From Prochlorococcus sp. AG-363-M21 (GTDB lineage Bacteria > Cyanobacteriota > Cyanobacteriia > PCC-6307 > Cyanobiaceae): a DNA stretch of 64,000 bases. The position numbers and the translations under genes were made by a program. Location of the stretch: the NCBI GenBank assembly GCA_003278305.1, contig QCFU01000006.1, positions 1-64,000 on the forward strand. Reading direction: 5' to 3'. Positions 37,175 through 45,548 of this stretch are shown here, piece by piece (within the stretch, counting starts at the first letter, position 1; every line of letters starts with the position of its first letter). The notes below the pieces were generated by a model. That model was given only the letters and a program-made list of their open reading frames with translations. It did no database searches and was not told the DNA's origin.

Positions 37175-37432
37175 ATGAGCCTTAATAATTACCTCAGATT
37201 TCTTGAGCCTATACAAGATCAATTATCTGGATTTTATTCGGTCGCAACTTTAATAATAGGGTTTATTATTGTGCTTTGGTTTTTAAATTTCTTGTTTAGT
37301 TTGATATATAGAATATATTCCCTTGGCAAATCATTAGGGTCTATTTATAGAAACTATATACATAGATATATTCGAAGTTTTTTCATTTATTCTATTAAAT
37401 TAATCCCAAGGAAAAAACCAGCATTAAGATGA
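37175..37432 (+). CDS. Small membrane protein with basic C-terminus
   Basis: An 85-residue protein with one or two adjacent membrane helices (about 20-48, SVATLIIGFIIVLWFLNFLF) and a very basic tail (RNYIHRYIRSFFIYSIKLIP, RKKPALR). No family is recognised. It is convergent with the SDR gene at 37437 (4 bases between stops), and 90 bases after the GIY-YIG-like gene on the same strand. Confidence 0.5.
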   Translation: MSLNNYLRFLEPIQDQLSGFYSVATLIIGFIIVLWFLNFLFSLIYRIYSLGKSLGSIYRNYIHRYIRSFFIYSIKLIPRKKPALR

Positions 37433-37436
37433 TTCT

Positions 37437-38144
37437 CTATTTCTCTAAATTGCAATTTAAAGAAATATCAAAAGGTATGCAGCTGTTTGGAAGTTTTAAA
37501 ATACTAGAGATTATAGAAGAAATATCTTCAGGCTGAGTCATAAGACTTTTGTCTATACTTTTTACTTCATTAGCCATATCTGTATTTACCCAACTTGGTG
37601 AAATTGTTGTAACTCTAATCCCTTTATCCCAGCCTTCATTCCTTATTGTTTGACATAAGCCCATTAAAGCAAATTTACTTGAAGTATATCCCGCAAGTGT
37701 ACCTTTAGATCTCTTCCCACTCATGGATATTAGAGTAATGATTCTTGAATTGCTTTTTCTAGATAGGTATGGCCATGCTGCTCTTGTAAGCAACCATGGA
37801 CCCATTACATTTACCTTCCACAACTCATCAATATTTTTTTCTTCACCTTCATTAAAGTTCAGCTCTGTTTTGTGAAATACTCCTGCACAGTTTATAAGTG
37901 TATCAATATCACCGAACCTTTTAATTGTTTTCTCCACCCAATTTAAAGGGTCATTCTTTTCTTTTGCATCATATTTATTCACAATAACTAAATCCTTATA
38001 CTCTCCTTCTGGATCAAGGTTTGTATTAGTTAAACTTTGAATATTCCGAACACCAAGACTTAATTGATGACCTTCAAATAGCAATTTCTCTGCAATTGAT
38101 CTGCCAATTCCCCTGTTTGCTCCACTAATAAGTATCGTTCTCAA
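37437..38144 (-). CDS. Short-chain dehydrogenase/reductase
   Basis: Classical SDR of 235 residues with the NAD(P) motif ISGANRGIGRSIAEKLL (5-21), the structural NCAGV (84-88), catalytic Ser in TLISMSG and YTSSKFALMGL with the Tyr-x-x-x-Lys pair (near 151-155). The substrate is not evident. It starts 4 bases after the stop of the lycopene cyclase gene on the minus strand, so it is probably co-transcribed and may act on a lipid or pigment; that is inference. Confidence 0.88.
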   Translation of the reverse strand: MRTILISGANRGIGRSIAEKLLFEGHQLSLGVRNIQSLTNTNLDPEGEYKDLVIVNKYDAKEKNDPLNWVEKTIKRFGDIDTLINCAGVFHKTELNFNEGEEKNIDELWKVNVMGPWLLTRAAWPYLSRKSNSRIITLISMSGKRSKGTLAGYTSSKFALMGLCQTIRNEGWDKGIRVTTISPSWVNTDMANEVKSIDKSLMTQPEDISSIISSILKLPNSCIPFDISLNCNLEK

Positions 38145-38148
38145 TTTA

Positions 38149-39426
38149 TTAGATACTTGGGCTTAAGAATTTTATAAGCAATTTAAACTCTCGTCCTTTC
38201 ATTTCAAATAAACCCCATTTAACATTCAATGGTGCTTTTTGAAACATTGTCCACATTGCTTTTACAAGTTGACTCAGGCTTAGAGAGTTGGTCAGAAATC
38301 CATACCATTGTTCTTTTGAAAGGTCAAAGAAACTCAAAAAGAATGATCTAAGCTGTTCTTCTTTAAATCGCATGAGTTTTTCCAGCCCAAAATGATAAAG
38401 AGCCTGTTTCCTTCTTAATTCTTTTGGCCAAAGTGCTTTCCAACCTTCTTTTGCAATATCTAAAGGTGACTTATTTATATCTTTCATTGCAAAGGCTATT
38501 GCTTTGGCAACGCTTGGAGCCCGTCTAAGCAAACTGCCTACTAAATATCCTGATGCCGGATGCACCATTCCGGCAGAACCTCCAAAACCCAAAATAGCCT
38601 GATTTAAGTCAGGTATAGGAATATTCATTGGCAGGAAAAGGCCATGTTCTTCATGTTCAATATGCGTGATTTTTATCCCTCTATGTTCTAATCTTTTCTC
38701 AAGTCTGTTTTTTAGTACCTCTAGCTTAAGGGGGGGCGATAGCCCAAGAGATGTTTCTTCTAAAAAAAATAAATCATTACCCATATCCATTGCATATAAA
38801 AAAGTTGGAGGTTCTTCCTTTTCTGATTGACTTAGATGATCACATCTGTAATCCATTAAAATGAATTGATTTTTATCTATTGGCGGTGAACTAAACTTAC
38901 CTACAATCCCATAACAAGTTTGGACAGCTATATCTCCCTCTTTTGGTACTTTTAAAAACGCAGGTTCATAACCAGTTGCATCTACTATTAACCTTGCTTT
39001 TATAACGTCTCCCTTCGTTGTTGTAACACTACTAATAGAATCATTTATATCTAATTTTGAAGCTGTTCCTCTATACCATTCAACTGAGCCATCATCACAT
39101 TGTTTAAGCCAATATTCTTGTAATTTTTTCTTATCGAACAAACCATAGTCTAGAGAATGTTTGGTAGGGAGATTTTTTTGGGAGGATTTGTTCTTAGAGC
39201 CTTCACCAAAAAAACTCACAGTATCTACCCATCTATGCTTAAGAAGGCTCTGAAGACCAAGTGAATCTACTTCTTCTCCCCAAATCCCATAGGTATATGG
39301 CCAAATCTCTCGGGGCTCATTACTTGAGAGTATTCCCACATGAACTTTTTCATTACAAAGCGCAGCAGCAATTGCCAATGCACCTGGGCCAGCTCCTAGC
39401 ACTAATGTATCTACATTAGTGCTCAT
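38149..39426 (-). CDS. crtL: Lycopene cyclase (CrtL type)
   Basis: Plant-type FAD-dependent lycopene cyclase, making beta- or epsilon-rings for zeaxanthin, alpha-carotene and related pigments. The 425 residues begin with the dinucleotide motif VDTLVLGAGPGALAIAAALC (5-24). They then show IWPYTYGIWGEEVDSLGL and FLEETSLGLSPP, the GFGGSAGMVHPASGYLVGSL motif near 280-299, and a helical C-terminus (YHFGLEKLMRFKEEQLRSFF). Prochlorococcus carries both CrtL-b and CrtL-e; I cannot assign the ring type from the motifs alone. An SDR gene follows in the same transcript. Confidence 0.92.
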   Translation of the reverse strand: MSTNVDTLVLGAGPGALAIAAALCNEKVHVGILSSNEPREIWPYTYGIWGEEVDSLGLQSLLKHRWVDTVSFFGEGSKNKSSQKNLPTKHSLDYGLFDKKKLQEYWLKQCDDGSVEWYRGTASKLDINDSISSVTTTKGDVIKARLIVDATGYEPAFLKVPKEGDIAVQTCYGIVGKFSSPPIDKNQFILMDYRCDHLSQSEKEEPPTFLYAMDMGNDLFFLEETSLGLSPPLKLEVLKNRLEKRLEHRGIKITHIEHEEHGLFLPMNIPIPDLNQAILGFGGSAGMVHPASGYLVGSLLRRAPSVAKAIAFAMKDINKSPLDIAKEGWKALWPKELRRKQALYHFGLEKLMRFKEEQLRSFFLSFFDLSKEQWYGFLTNSLSLSQLVKAMWTMFQKAPLNVKWGLFEMKGREFKLLIKFLSPSI

Positions 39427-39709
39427 AGGTACACCTTGATATTATTTGACTTGATGTTGAATTCTTTTTATATCGCATTTCATTCTCTATTTTCACTTCT
39501 AAGAGCCTCCAGATTCTCTTAAGACAATAGCCTTTTTGGACCTTCCCCAATGACTAAAATAACTTTTAGTTACCAGTTGTATATATTTCTTTATTAGGAA
39601 TAAATAATTTCTAATTTATAATCATCAAGACTTGTTGATTATTTAATCAAAGAAATAAGTATATAATTCTATTTTAGTTAAATGCTAACCCTTCCTTTTT
39701 TCGGCTCTT

Positions 39710-40714
39710 ATGGAAGCTAATAATAGTACCATTCTTATAACTGGAGCAACATCTGGTATTGGGTATGAGGCGGTTTTGAAATTATTAAGAGCTGGAAGTA
39801 ATTTAATAATCCTATGCAGGAATCAAGAGAGAAAAAAACAAACCATTAATAAATTAAGAGAAAGTTTAACAAATTTTGAATTAATAAAACGGAATTTGTA
39901 TCTACCAATAGTAGATTTAGGTGATCTAAAGACTGTTGAACTTTTTGTTAATCAATTATTATTGGAAGCTAAACCTTTAGATAGAATCATATTAAATGCT
40001 GGCCTGCAATATACAGGTAGTAAAAATATTAAATGGTCTAAGCAAAATATTGAGCTAACATTTGCAGTTAATCATTTGAGTCATTTTTACCTTGCTAATA
40101 AATTGTTGGAATTACTTGTTTTGTCACCTGACCCCAGAGTCATTGTGACTTCATCAGAAGTTCATAATATAAAGTCCTCTGGTGGAAGAGTAGGAGCATT
40201 GGCAGGGCTTGGAAACTTAGAAGGGTTGAAACAAGGGATAGGGTTTAAAATGATTGATGGTAAATCAATTTTTAACGCAGATAAAGCGTATAAAGATAGT
40301 AAATTATGCAATATTCTTTTCTCAAGAGAACTTTCTAGAAGGTTAACTATATCAAATACAAATATTCCTGTAATCGCTTGGGCTCCAGGCCTAGTTATAC
40401 CTAGATCACGAGATGGTTTTTTTAGATATAGTAGAAAGTATAATGAGTTGGGTCAAATAATTTTTAGTTTTATAGCAAGAGATCTTTTAAGAATTACTGA
40501 AACTCCTGAGAATGCAGGGAGTATATTGGCTGATATTGCAATATCCAGTACCTATAATAAAAAAGGTTTTATCTATTTAAGCAATCAATTAGGAGTATTT
40601 TCAAATCATAAACTTGAAATGATTAAAACTAGTGATGAGGCCAATGATCAACAAAAAGCAAATATACTATGGGAACTTAGCAATAACTTGATTGAAGAAA
40701 TCCTTAGAAATTAG
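39710..40714 (+). CDS. Protochlorophyllide-reductase-like SDR without the conserved cysteine
   Basis: A 334-residue SDR closest to light-dependent protochlorophyllide oxidoreductase (LPOR). It has ITGATSGIGYEAVLKLL (10-26), the LPOR-like DLGDLKTVELFVNQLL, and the active-site segment IFNADKAYKDSKLCNILFSR with Tyr-Lys. In known LPORs the following loop is YPGCIA with a conserved Cys (Cys226 in the cyanobacterial enzyme); here it reads WAPGLVIPRSRDGF, with Leu at that place. It is therefore probably a divergent paralogue with another substrate or reaction. A 283-base AT-rich gap precedes it. It is convergent with the mscS gene. Confidence 0.85.
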   Translation: MEANNSTILITGATSGIGYEAVLKLLRAGSNLIILCRNQERKKQTINKLRESLTNFELIKRNLYLPIVDLGDLKTVELFVNQLLLEAKPLDRIILNAGLQYTGSKNIKWSKQNIELTFAVNHLSHFYLANKLLELLVLSPDPRVIVTSSEVHNIKSSGGRVGALAGLGNLEGLKQGIGFKMIDGKSIFNADKAYKDSKLCNILFSRELSRRLTISNTNIPVIAWAPGLVIPRSRDGFFRYSRKYNELGQIIFSFIARDLLRITETPENAGSILADIAISSTYNKKGFIYLSNQLGVFSNHKLEMIKTSDEANDQQKANILWELSNNLIEEILRN

Positions 40715-40728
40715 GAAATATTGATCAA

Positions 40729-41766
40729 TTAAGATGTAATGAAATCTTTCTGTTGTGATAAATTTATTGTCTGAGTTGGGAATGCAAAATCAATCTTCTC
40801 TTCCTCAAAGACCCTCATTATCTCTAGGTTTATCTTTTGTTGTGCTCCCATAGCCAATAAATAATTATTATTAGGAATATAATATACAAGTTCAAAATCT
40901 AAGCTGCTATTCCCGAATTTTATAAAGTGACATCTATCAAAATTAGCATTGTCTGTTTCTTCTACAATTGCCTTTATAAGATCAGGTATTTTTTTCATCT
41001 TTTCATATGGCGTGTCATATACAACACCCAAGTTATGAACTAATCTTCTTTTTTCCATTTCTGCATAGTTAGATATCACCCCATTTGTCAAATTGCTGTT
41101 GCTCATAACTATAATTTCACCGTTGATACTCCTTAATCTTGTAGATCTAACTCCGACTCTTTCTACTTTTGCCCAAATTCCATTGATATGGATAAACTGA
41201 CCGTCTTGAAATGGTTTGTCTAAAAGTATTGTTATGTATTCGAAGAATTCTTGAACAGGTTCTTTCAGTGCTAGACCTGCGCCTATCCCACCTGCACTTA
41301 GAATTGCCCAGATGGCTGCCATTTGGACCCCAACGTTTTGCAAATAAAAGACTATGCCTATCGTCCAGATGCTTGCTCCAATCATTGGACTTAATGATCG
41401 GAGCATTGTTCTAACAGCTGGATCATCAAGTTTCTGCGACCAGCTCTTTACTAATCTGATGGATACTCTATTTAGAACTCGAACTACAAGTATAAGGATA
41501 ATTAGTTTCGCTAAAATATTAAATGCAGTGTTGAGATAACCTTTGATTTCAAGTGCTTGCCAAGCTATTGAGCAACTAATTACAAGCCCTAGAGGCCTAA
41601 TGTTTTCAGTAATTATCTTTACTATGTAATCATCAGTTTCACTAGTCGTTTTTGTTACTATTTTTCTAAGATATTTTTTAGATAACCTTGCTAACGATAT
41701 TGTTGCAATTAAGCAAATTACAAATAACCCAGAAGTTAGTATAGCTTTGAGGTAAATTTCTCTCAT
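40729..41766 (-). CDS. mscS: Small-conductance mechanosensitive channel family protein
   Basis: MscS-type channel of 345 residues, releasing solutes on hypo-osmotic shock. Four or five membrane helices lie in the first 180 residues; the pore-lining helix is followed by the typical IGAGLALKEPVQEFFEYITI. The beta domain then shows KPFQDGQFIHINGIWAKVER and VRSTRLRSINGEIIVMSNSN, and the cytoplasmic alpha/beta domain runs to the end. Nothing suggests a special gating domain. Confidence 0.92.
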   Translation of the reverse strand: MREIYLKAILTSGLFVICLIATISLARLSKKYLRKIVTKTTSETDDYIVKIITENIRPLGLVISCSIAWQALEIKGYLNTAFNILAKLIILILVVRVLNRVSIRLVKSWSQKLDDPAVRTMLRSLSPMIGASIWTIGIVFYLQNVGVQMAAIWAILSAGGIGAGLALKEPVQEFFEYITILLDKPFQDGQFIHINGIWAKVERVGVRSTRLRSINGEIIVMSNSNLTNGVISNYAEMEKRRLVHNLGVVYDTPYEKMKKIPDLIKAIVEETDNANFDRCHFIKFGNSSLDFELVYYIPNNNYLLAMGAQQKINLEIMRVFEEEKIDFAFPTQTINLSQQKDFITS

Positions 41767-41900
41767 TACGAATGTTAATCTAAATTTAGTTTTACTGTAA
41801 ATTTATATTTATGCTAGATGTTTAAGTTGAATGTTACTCTTTCTTAGCGAAATTTACTTTGGCTAATAAATGTTCTTTTTAGCAATTTCATTTTGAATGC

Positions 41901-42527
41901 CTAAGGCTTTGACCTTTTTATTATGGCACTAATCTCTTTAAAGCAAGTGTTAGTTGATGTCTTACACAATTCAAAAATAACAGTTTCTGTTGTAGTAAGA
42001 GTTACTCCTTCATTTCCAAGTCTCTTAATAGCCACTTCGTGGTCTTTAGTATGGCGGCTTCCAGTTGCATCAACTAAAAGGTGAATATTAAAGCCATAGT
42101 CAATAAGGTCAAGACAGCTTTGAAGAATACAAACATGCGTTTCAATACCACAGATAATTAATTTATTTACGCTATCTTTTTTTAAGTTTTTTAATAGTTG
42201 TCTGGATTCAATGCAGCTAAAGCTTCTTTTACTATATGTATTAAATATAGAGCCAAGATCTATAGTTTTACCTAGCTTCTCAGGATATTGCTCTGTAGCA
42301 TAAATATTTTTATCTAGGATTTTAAAGACTTCCACTATCTTTCTAATATTCCATCTGATTGTATCTGAGTCTATTGTCTTAGAAAGAATCTTCTCTTGTA
42401 AATCAATAATCAATAGACCAGTAGTTTCCTTTTTTCTCAGTGAAGTTGAAATGCCCTTGATGACCTTGTTTGTTTGCTTGAAAAAGACCTGAAATGGACT
42501 TAATAGTACTTTTGAGAAAGTATTCAT
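41901..42527 (-). CDS. Isochorismatase-like cysteine hydrolase
   Basis: A 208-residue hydrolase of the isochorismatase superfamily (like nicotinamidase and ycaC). The core begins with TTGLLIIDLQEKILSKTI near residue 36 with the catalytic Asp, and LIICGIETHVCILQSCLDLI (136-155 by rough count) holds the nucleophilic Cys and a cis-peptide. The first 35 residues are an extra, basic segment. The substrate is unknown. It is divergent from fur with 137 bases between. Confidence 0.85.
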   Translation of the reverse strand: MNTFSKVLLSPFQVFFKQTNKVIKGISTSLRKKETTGLLIIDLQEKILSKTIDSDTIRWNIRKIVEVFKILDKNIYATEQYPEKLGKTIDLGSIFNTYSKRSFSCIESRQLLKNLKKDSVNKLIICGIETHVCILQSCLDLIDYGFNIHLLVDATGSRHTKDHEVAIKRLGNEGVTLTTTETVIFELCKTSTNTCFKEISAIIKRSKP

Positions 42528-42664
42528 CTTTATTCAGTTAATATCACTGAGGATTATATTATTACTATTATTCTTTTATAAAGCGCATATCAACTTCATC
42601 CCTTTACTTTAGGGATTTCTACCTATCAACTAAATGTTTTCATCTCTCTCATTAGCTATTATTA

Positions 42665-43141
42665 TTGAGAAATGGAATTGTATTTTGCTTACCGTTGAAT
42701 AACCGATATTCCAATTTGCCTTCACCACTTGAGCTTGAGTTGCATCAGGATGGAAGACGTCTTACTCCACAGAGGCAAAAAGTTCTTGATTTATTCCAAA
42801 CAATTGGTAGCGGAAATCATTTAAGTGCCGAAGAGGTTCATGGTCACTTGGTTCAATCAAAATCAAAGGTTTCTCTTGCAACGATATATAGAACTTTACG
42901 ACTACTTGTAAGAATGGGTTTTTTGCATGAACTTGAGTTGAATGAAGGTGGCCATAGATTTGAGTTGTTAAGCCATGATCATCCAGATCACCATCATTTG
43001 GTTTGTCTTAATTGTGGAAGAACAGAAGAATTTGAAAGTGAGGAAGTTGTTTTAGTAGGCAAGAAGGCTGCAGAAAGTGAGGGATTTAAATTAATAGAGT
43101 CAACTTTAAATGTAAGAGGAATCTGTCCAGATTGTATGTAG
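42665..43141 (+). CDS. fur: Fur-family metal/peroxide-responsive regulator
   Basis: Transcription repressor of the Fur family. The winged-helix domain occupies about 30-105 (RRLTPQRQKVLDLFQTIGSG, then SLATIYRTLRLLVRMGFLHE), and the dimerisation/metal domain follows with HDHPDHHHLVCLNCGRTEEF and a second CxxC in GICPDCM. Both CxxC pairs of a structural zinc are present. Whether it responds to iron (Fur), peroxide (PerR) or zinc (Zur) cannot be decided. The TTG start at 42665 gives 158 residues; an internal TTG at 42695 would shorten it by ten. Confidence 0.9.
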   Translation: MRNGIVFCLPLNNRYSNLPSPLELELHQDGRRLTPQRQKVLDLFQTIGSGNHLSAEEVHGHLVQSKSKVSLATIYRTLRLLVRMGFLHELELNEGGHRFELLSHDHPDHHHLVCLNCGRTEEFESEEVVLVGKKAAESEGFKLIESTLNVRGICPDCM

Positions 43142-43162
43142 ATATAAAAGAGCTTTTGGATT

Positions 43163-44101
43163 TTAACTAAGAGCTCCTCCACAACTTGACCCGCTACCAG
43201 CTGTACATCCAAAACAATGATCATCAACTGTGATTTCTTTGTTTTTAAGATTAATTTTTTTGGATATAAGTTCTTTAAGTGTACGTGGCGTCAGATGATC
43301 ATTAATTCTTAATTGTTGATTGAAATCACAGTCAAATAGATTTCCTTGCCAGTCTACACTTATGGTATTAGTACACATTACTAGTGAAAGATTAGACTCA
43401 TTATGGGTTTCTTTTAATAGATTCATATAGCTTTTAAGTTTGTTTTCTTTTTGTAATTGATCAGAGAATCTGTTTATTGGCATATTAGCTAAAACTAATA
43501 AATTGTTGAACTTTATTCCGTATTCTTTGTACAAATGATTCCTATAAGCTATTTCTAATTCTTTTTGAGAAGGTGGCAAAACAGGCCCTTGTGGATTGTA
43601 TACAAGATCAATGTAAAGCTCAGTCCCTATTTCAGCATACCCAGCCTTATTTAATTCGATTAATGCTTGGATGCTTTTTTTGAAAACTCCTTTTCCTCTT
43701 TGCAGGTCTACGTTTTCTTCTAAGTAGCATGGAAGAGATGCTACTATTTTAACTTTGTTTTGGGACAGGAAATTAATCAGATGTTCATATCCAGTTTCTT
43801 TTAAAATTGTAAGGTTACATCTATCAATTATTTCTATTTTTAGTTTCTTAGCATTAGTAACTAAATATTCAAAATCTTCGTGCATTTCTGGCGCGCCTCC
43901 AGTTATATCTAGAACATTAAAGTTATATATTGAGATTGCTTCTAGAATATTTTTAATTGTTTCTTTGGTCATCATCTCTGTTCTCGCTGGCCCTGCGTTC
44001 ACATGGCAATGCCCACAAGCCTGATTGCATTTGTACCCAAGATTTACTTGAAGAACTTCAGGATTATTTCTATATATCCTTGGGAATGAAGTATCTCTCA
44101 A
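43163..44101 (-). CDS. arsS: Arsenosugar biosynthesis radical SAM protein ArsS-like
   Basis: Radical SAM enzyme of 312 residues. The [4Fe-4S] motif CNQACGHCHVNAGPARTEMM has Cys25, Cys29 and Cys32. A C-terminal Cys-rich region, typical of ArsS (DUF3641), includes MCTNTISVDWQGNLFDCDFN and VDDHCFGCTAGSGSSCGGAL. ArsS is associated with arsenosugar formation and usually lies near arsM; no arsM is in this window. The family match is good on both domains; the arsenic role is inferred. It is convergent with fur. Confidence 0.87.
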   Translation of the reverse strand: MRDTSFPRIYRNNPEVLQVNLGYKCNQACGHCHVNAGPARTEMMTKETIKNILEAISIYNFNVLDITGGAPEMHEDFEYLVTNAKKLKIEIIDRCNLTILKETGYEHLINFLSQNKVKIVASLPCYLEENVDLQRGKGVFKKSIQALIELNKAGYAEIGTELYIDLVYNPQGPVLPPSQKELEIAYRNHLYKEYGIKFNNLLVLANMPINRFSDQLQKENKLKSYMNLLKETHNESNLSLVMCTNTISVDWQGNLFDCDFNQQLRINDHLTPRTLKELISKKINLKNKEITVDDHCFGCTAGSGSSCGGALS

Positions 44102-44165
44102 TATTATTAGTTAATTATTAATTATTATAGCTTAAAAGCTTCTTAACAGGAATTGAGTGATTTTT

Positions 44166-45368
44166 TTAATTTCTTAAGGACTCCAAGGCTTTGATGAAAT
44201 TTATGTACTCTTTATGTCCTCCAGGTAATGTTAAATCAAATTTTAAATTGTCTTCTTTGTCTGAGATCCCTTCAAGGTTTCCATTCTTCAGGCTTGGTCT
44301 ATCAACTTCTCCATCACTACTATCTACGAAAATAATTCTATTATCTTTATTATAAGCTTTTCCTAATTGCTGTATTAGGGTTAAAAATCCCCTGTCACTC
44401 CCTCCCCTAAGCCACTTCCCTTCTCCCTTAATGATTTGAGATGTGACGGTGTCACCTACTCCTACAATTAAAGGCATATCACTTTTATTTATATGATCTA
44501 GACAGTAGGCAATTAATTCGTCCATTGACTTTGGTGCTAGCTTGACATTAAAACCAGGTCCAAAGGGAGCGAAGCCTTTTTTTGACTCAATATATTTATT
44601 GATTAGTACTAGTAAACCTGCTTCTTTCAATGATCCGTTAATTATTAATTGAATATCTGTTGTTCCAACATCATTTGGTTTGGCTTTCTTAATTATCTCT
44701 CTATCACCATTTGCTCCAAGATTTGGAGATTTGTGAAGGTAAAATGAACCCCTAAGATTTGATTTATTTGATAATTTAATAATCTCTTGCATTATATTTT
44801 CCATCATTATCTGTAATTCTATCTTTAAACTTACATTATTACCTGTAATTAGAAAAAGACTATTTAAATTAATTGTAGGAGAGAAGCGTGTATCACATAT
44901 TGCTAGCTTGGCTTGTTCGTGGATTTCTTTTTCTGTAAGCATTGGCAAAACTTTAGGGATTTCTTTAACCAACAAATCCTCCATCTTTTTAGGTACTTTC
45001 GTCAGGAACAAAAGTTCCGCTTCTGTTATTCCAGGTAATGAAATATTCCCATATCTGTCTTGATATTCAACTCCACATGCTGCTAATCCTGGCAGGTACA
45101 AACCTCTCTCTTTTGCAATTTCCGTATTATTAAGTGCTCTTTCTACTATTCTATTAACACCTCTAAATCCTTCGTGCTCACCACAAGTTAGAACAAAAAA
45201 TGAATCTTTTAGATTGAAAACACATTCAAGATAGTCTTGCCTAATTGTTCTACACATAGGATCTTTTACTAGTGGTATGCATACACCATCAATGTCTTGA
45301 ATAATAAGAAGGTCTCTTTCTTTTGCAATTTCTTTTAAGAAGTTGTCTTTGTTAGCACTTTTAAGCAT
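44166..45368 (-). CDS. Glucosylglycerol-3-phosphate phosphatase-like protein (GgpP/StpA family)
   Basis: A 400-residue protein of the salt-tolerance phosphatase family (Salt_tol_Pase), whose founder dephosphorylates glucosylglycerol-3-phosphate to the compatible solute glucosylglycerol. The HAD-like start IIQDIDGVCIPLVKDP (22-37) has Asp25 and Asp27. Later motifs include LYLPGLAACGVEYQDRYGNI, FYLHKSPNLGANGDREIIKK and MPLIVGVGDTVTSQIIKGEG. No glucosylglycerol-phosphate synthase (ggpS) is in the window, so its substrate is open. It is divergent from the 500-residue unknown gene with a 180-base shared promoter region. Confidence 0.82.
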   Translation of the reverse strand: MLKSANKDNFLKEIAKERDLLIIQDIDGVCIPLVKDPMCRTIRQDYLECVFNLKDSFFVLTCGEHEGFRGVNRIVERALNNTEIAKERGLYLPGLAACGVEYQDRYGNISLPGITEAELLFLTKVPKKMEDLLVKEIPKVLPMLTEKEIHEQAKLAICDTRFSPTINLNSLFLITGNNVSLKIELQIMMENIMQEIIKLSNKSNLRGSFYLHKSPNLGANGDREIIKKAKPNDVGTTDIQLIINGSLKEAGLLVLINKYIESKKGFAPFGPGFNVKLAPKSMDELIAYCLDHINKSDMPLIVGVGDTVTSQIIKGEGKWLRGGSDRGFLTLIQQLGKAYNKDNRIIFVDSSDGEVDRPSLKNGNLEGISDKEDNLKFDLTLPGGHKEYINFIKALESLRN

Positions 45369-45548
45369 TTCTATAAGTGATTTTTATTTAATTGGTAGTC
45401 TACTATTATATATATTTTTAGTACTCTTAGAAATGTTTTGATTACTTAAATATCTAGCATGAAATTTTAATAGAGTAATGATGCTAACCTAGCTATAATA
45501 TTTTATAAGGTTTATTCTTTATAGCCAAGTATTTTTGAATAACCACTG

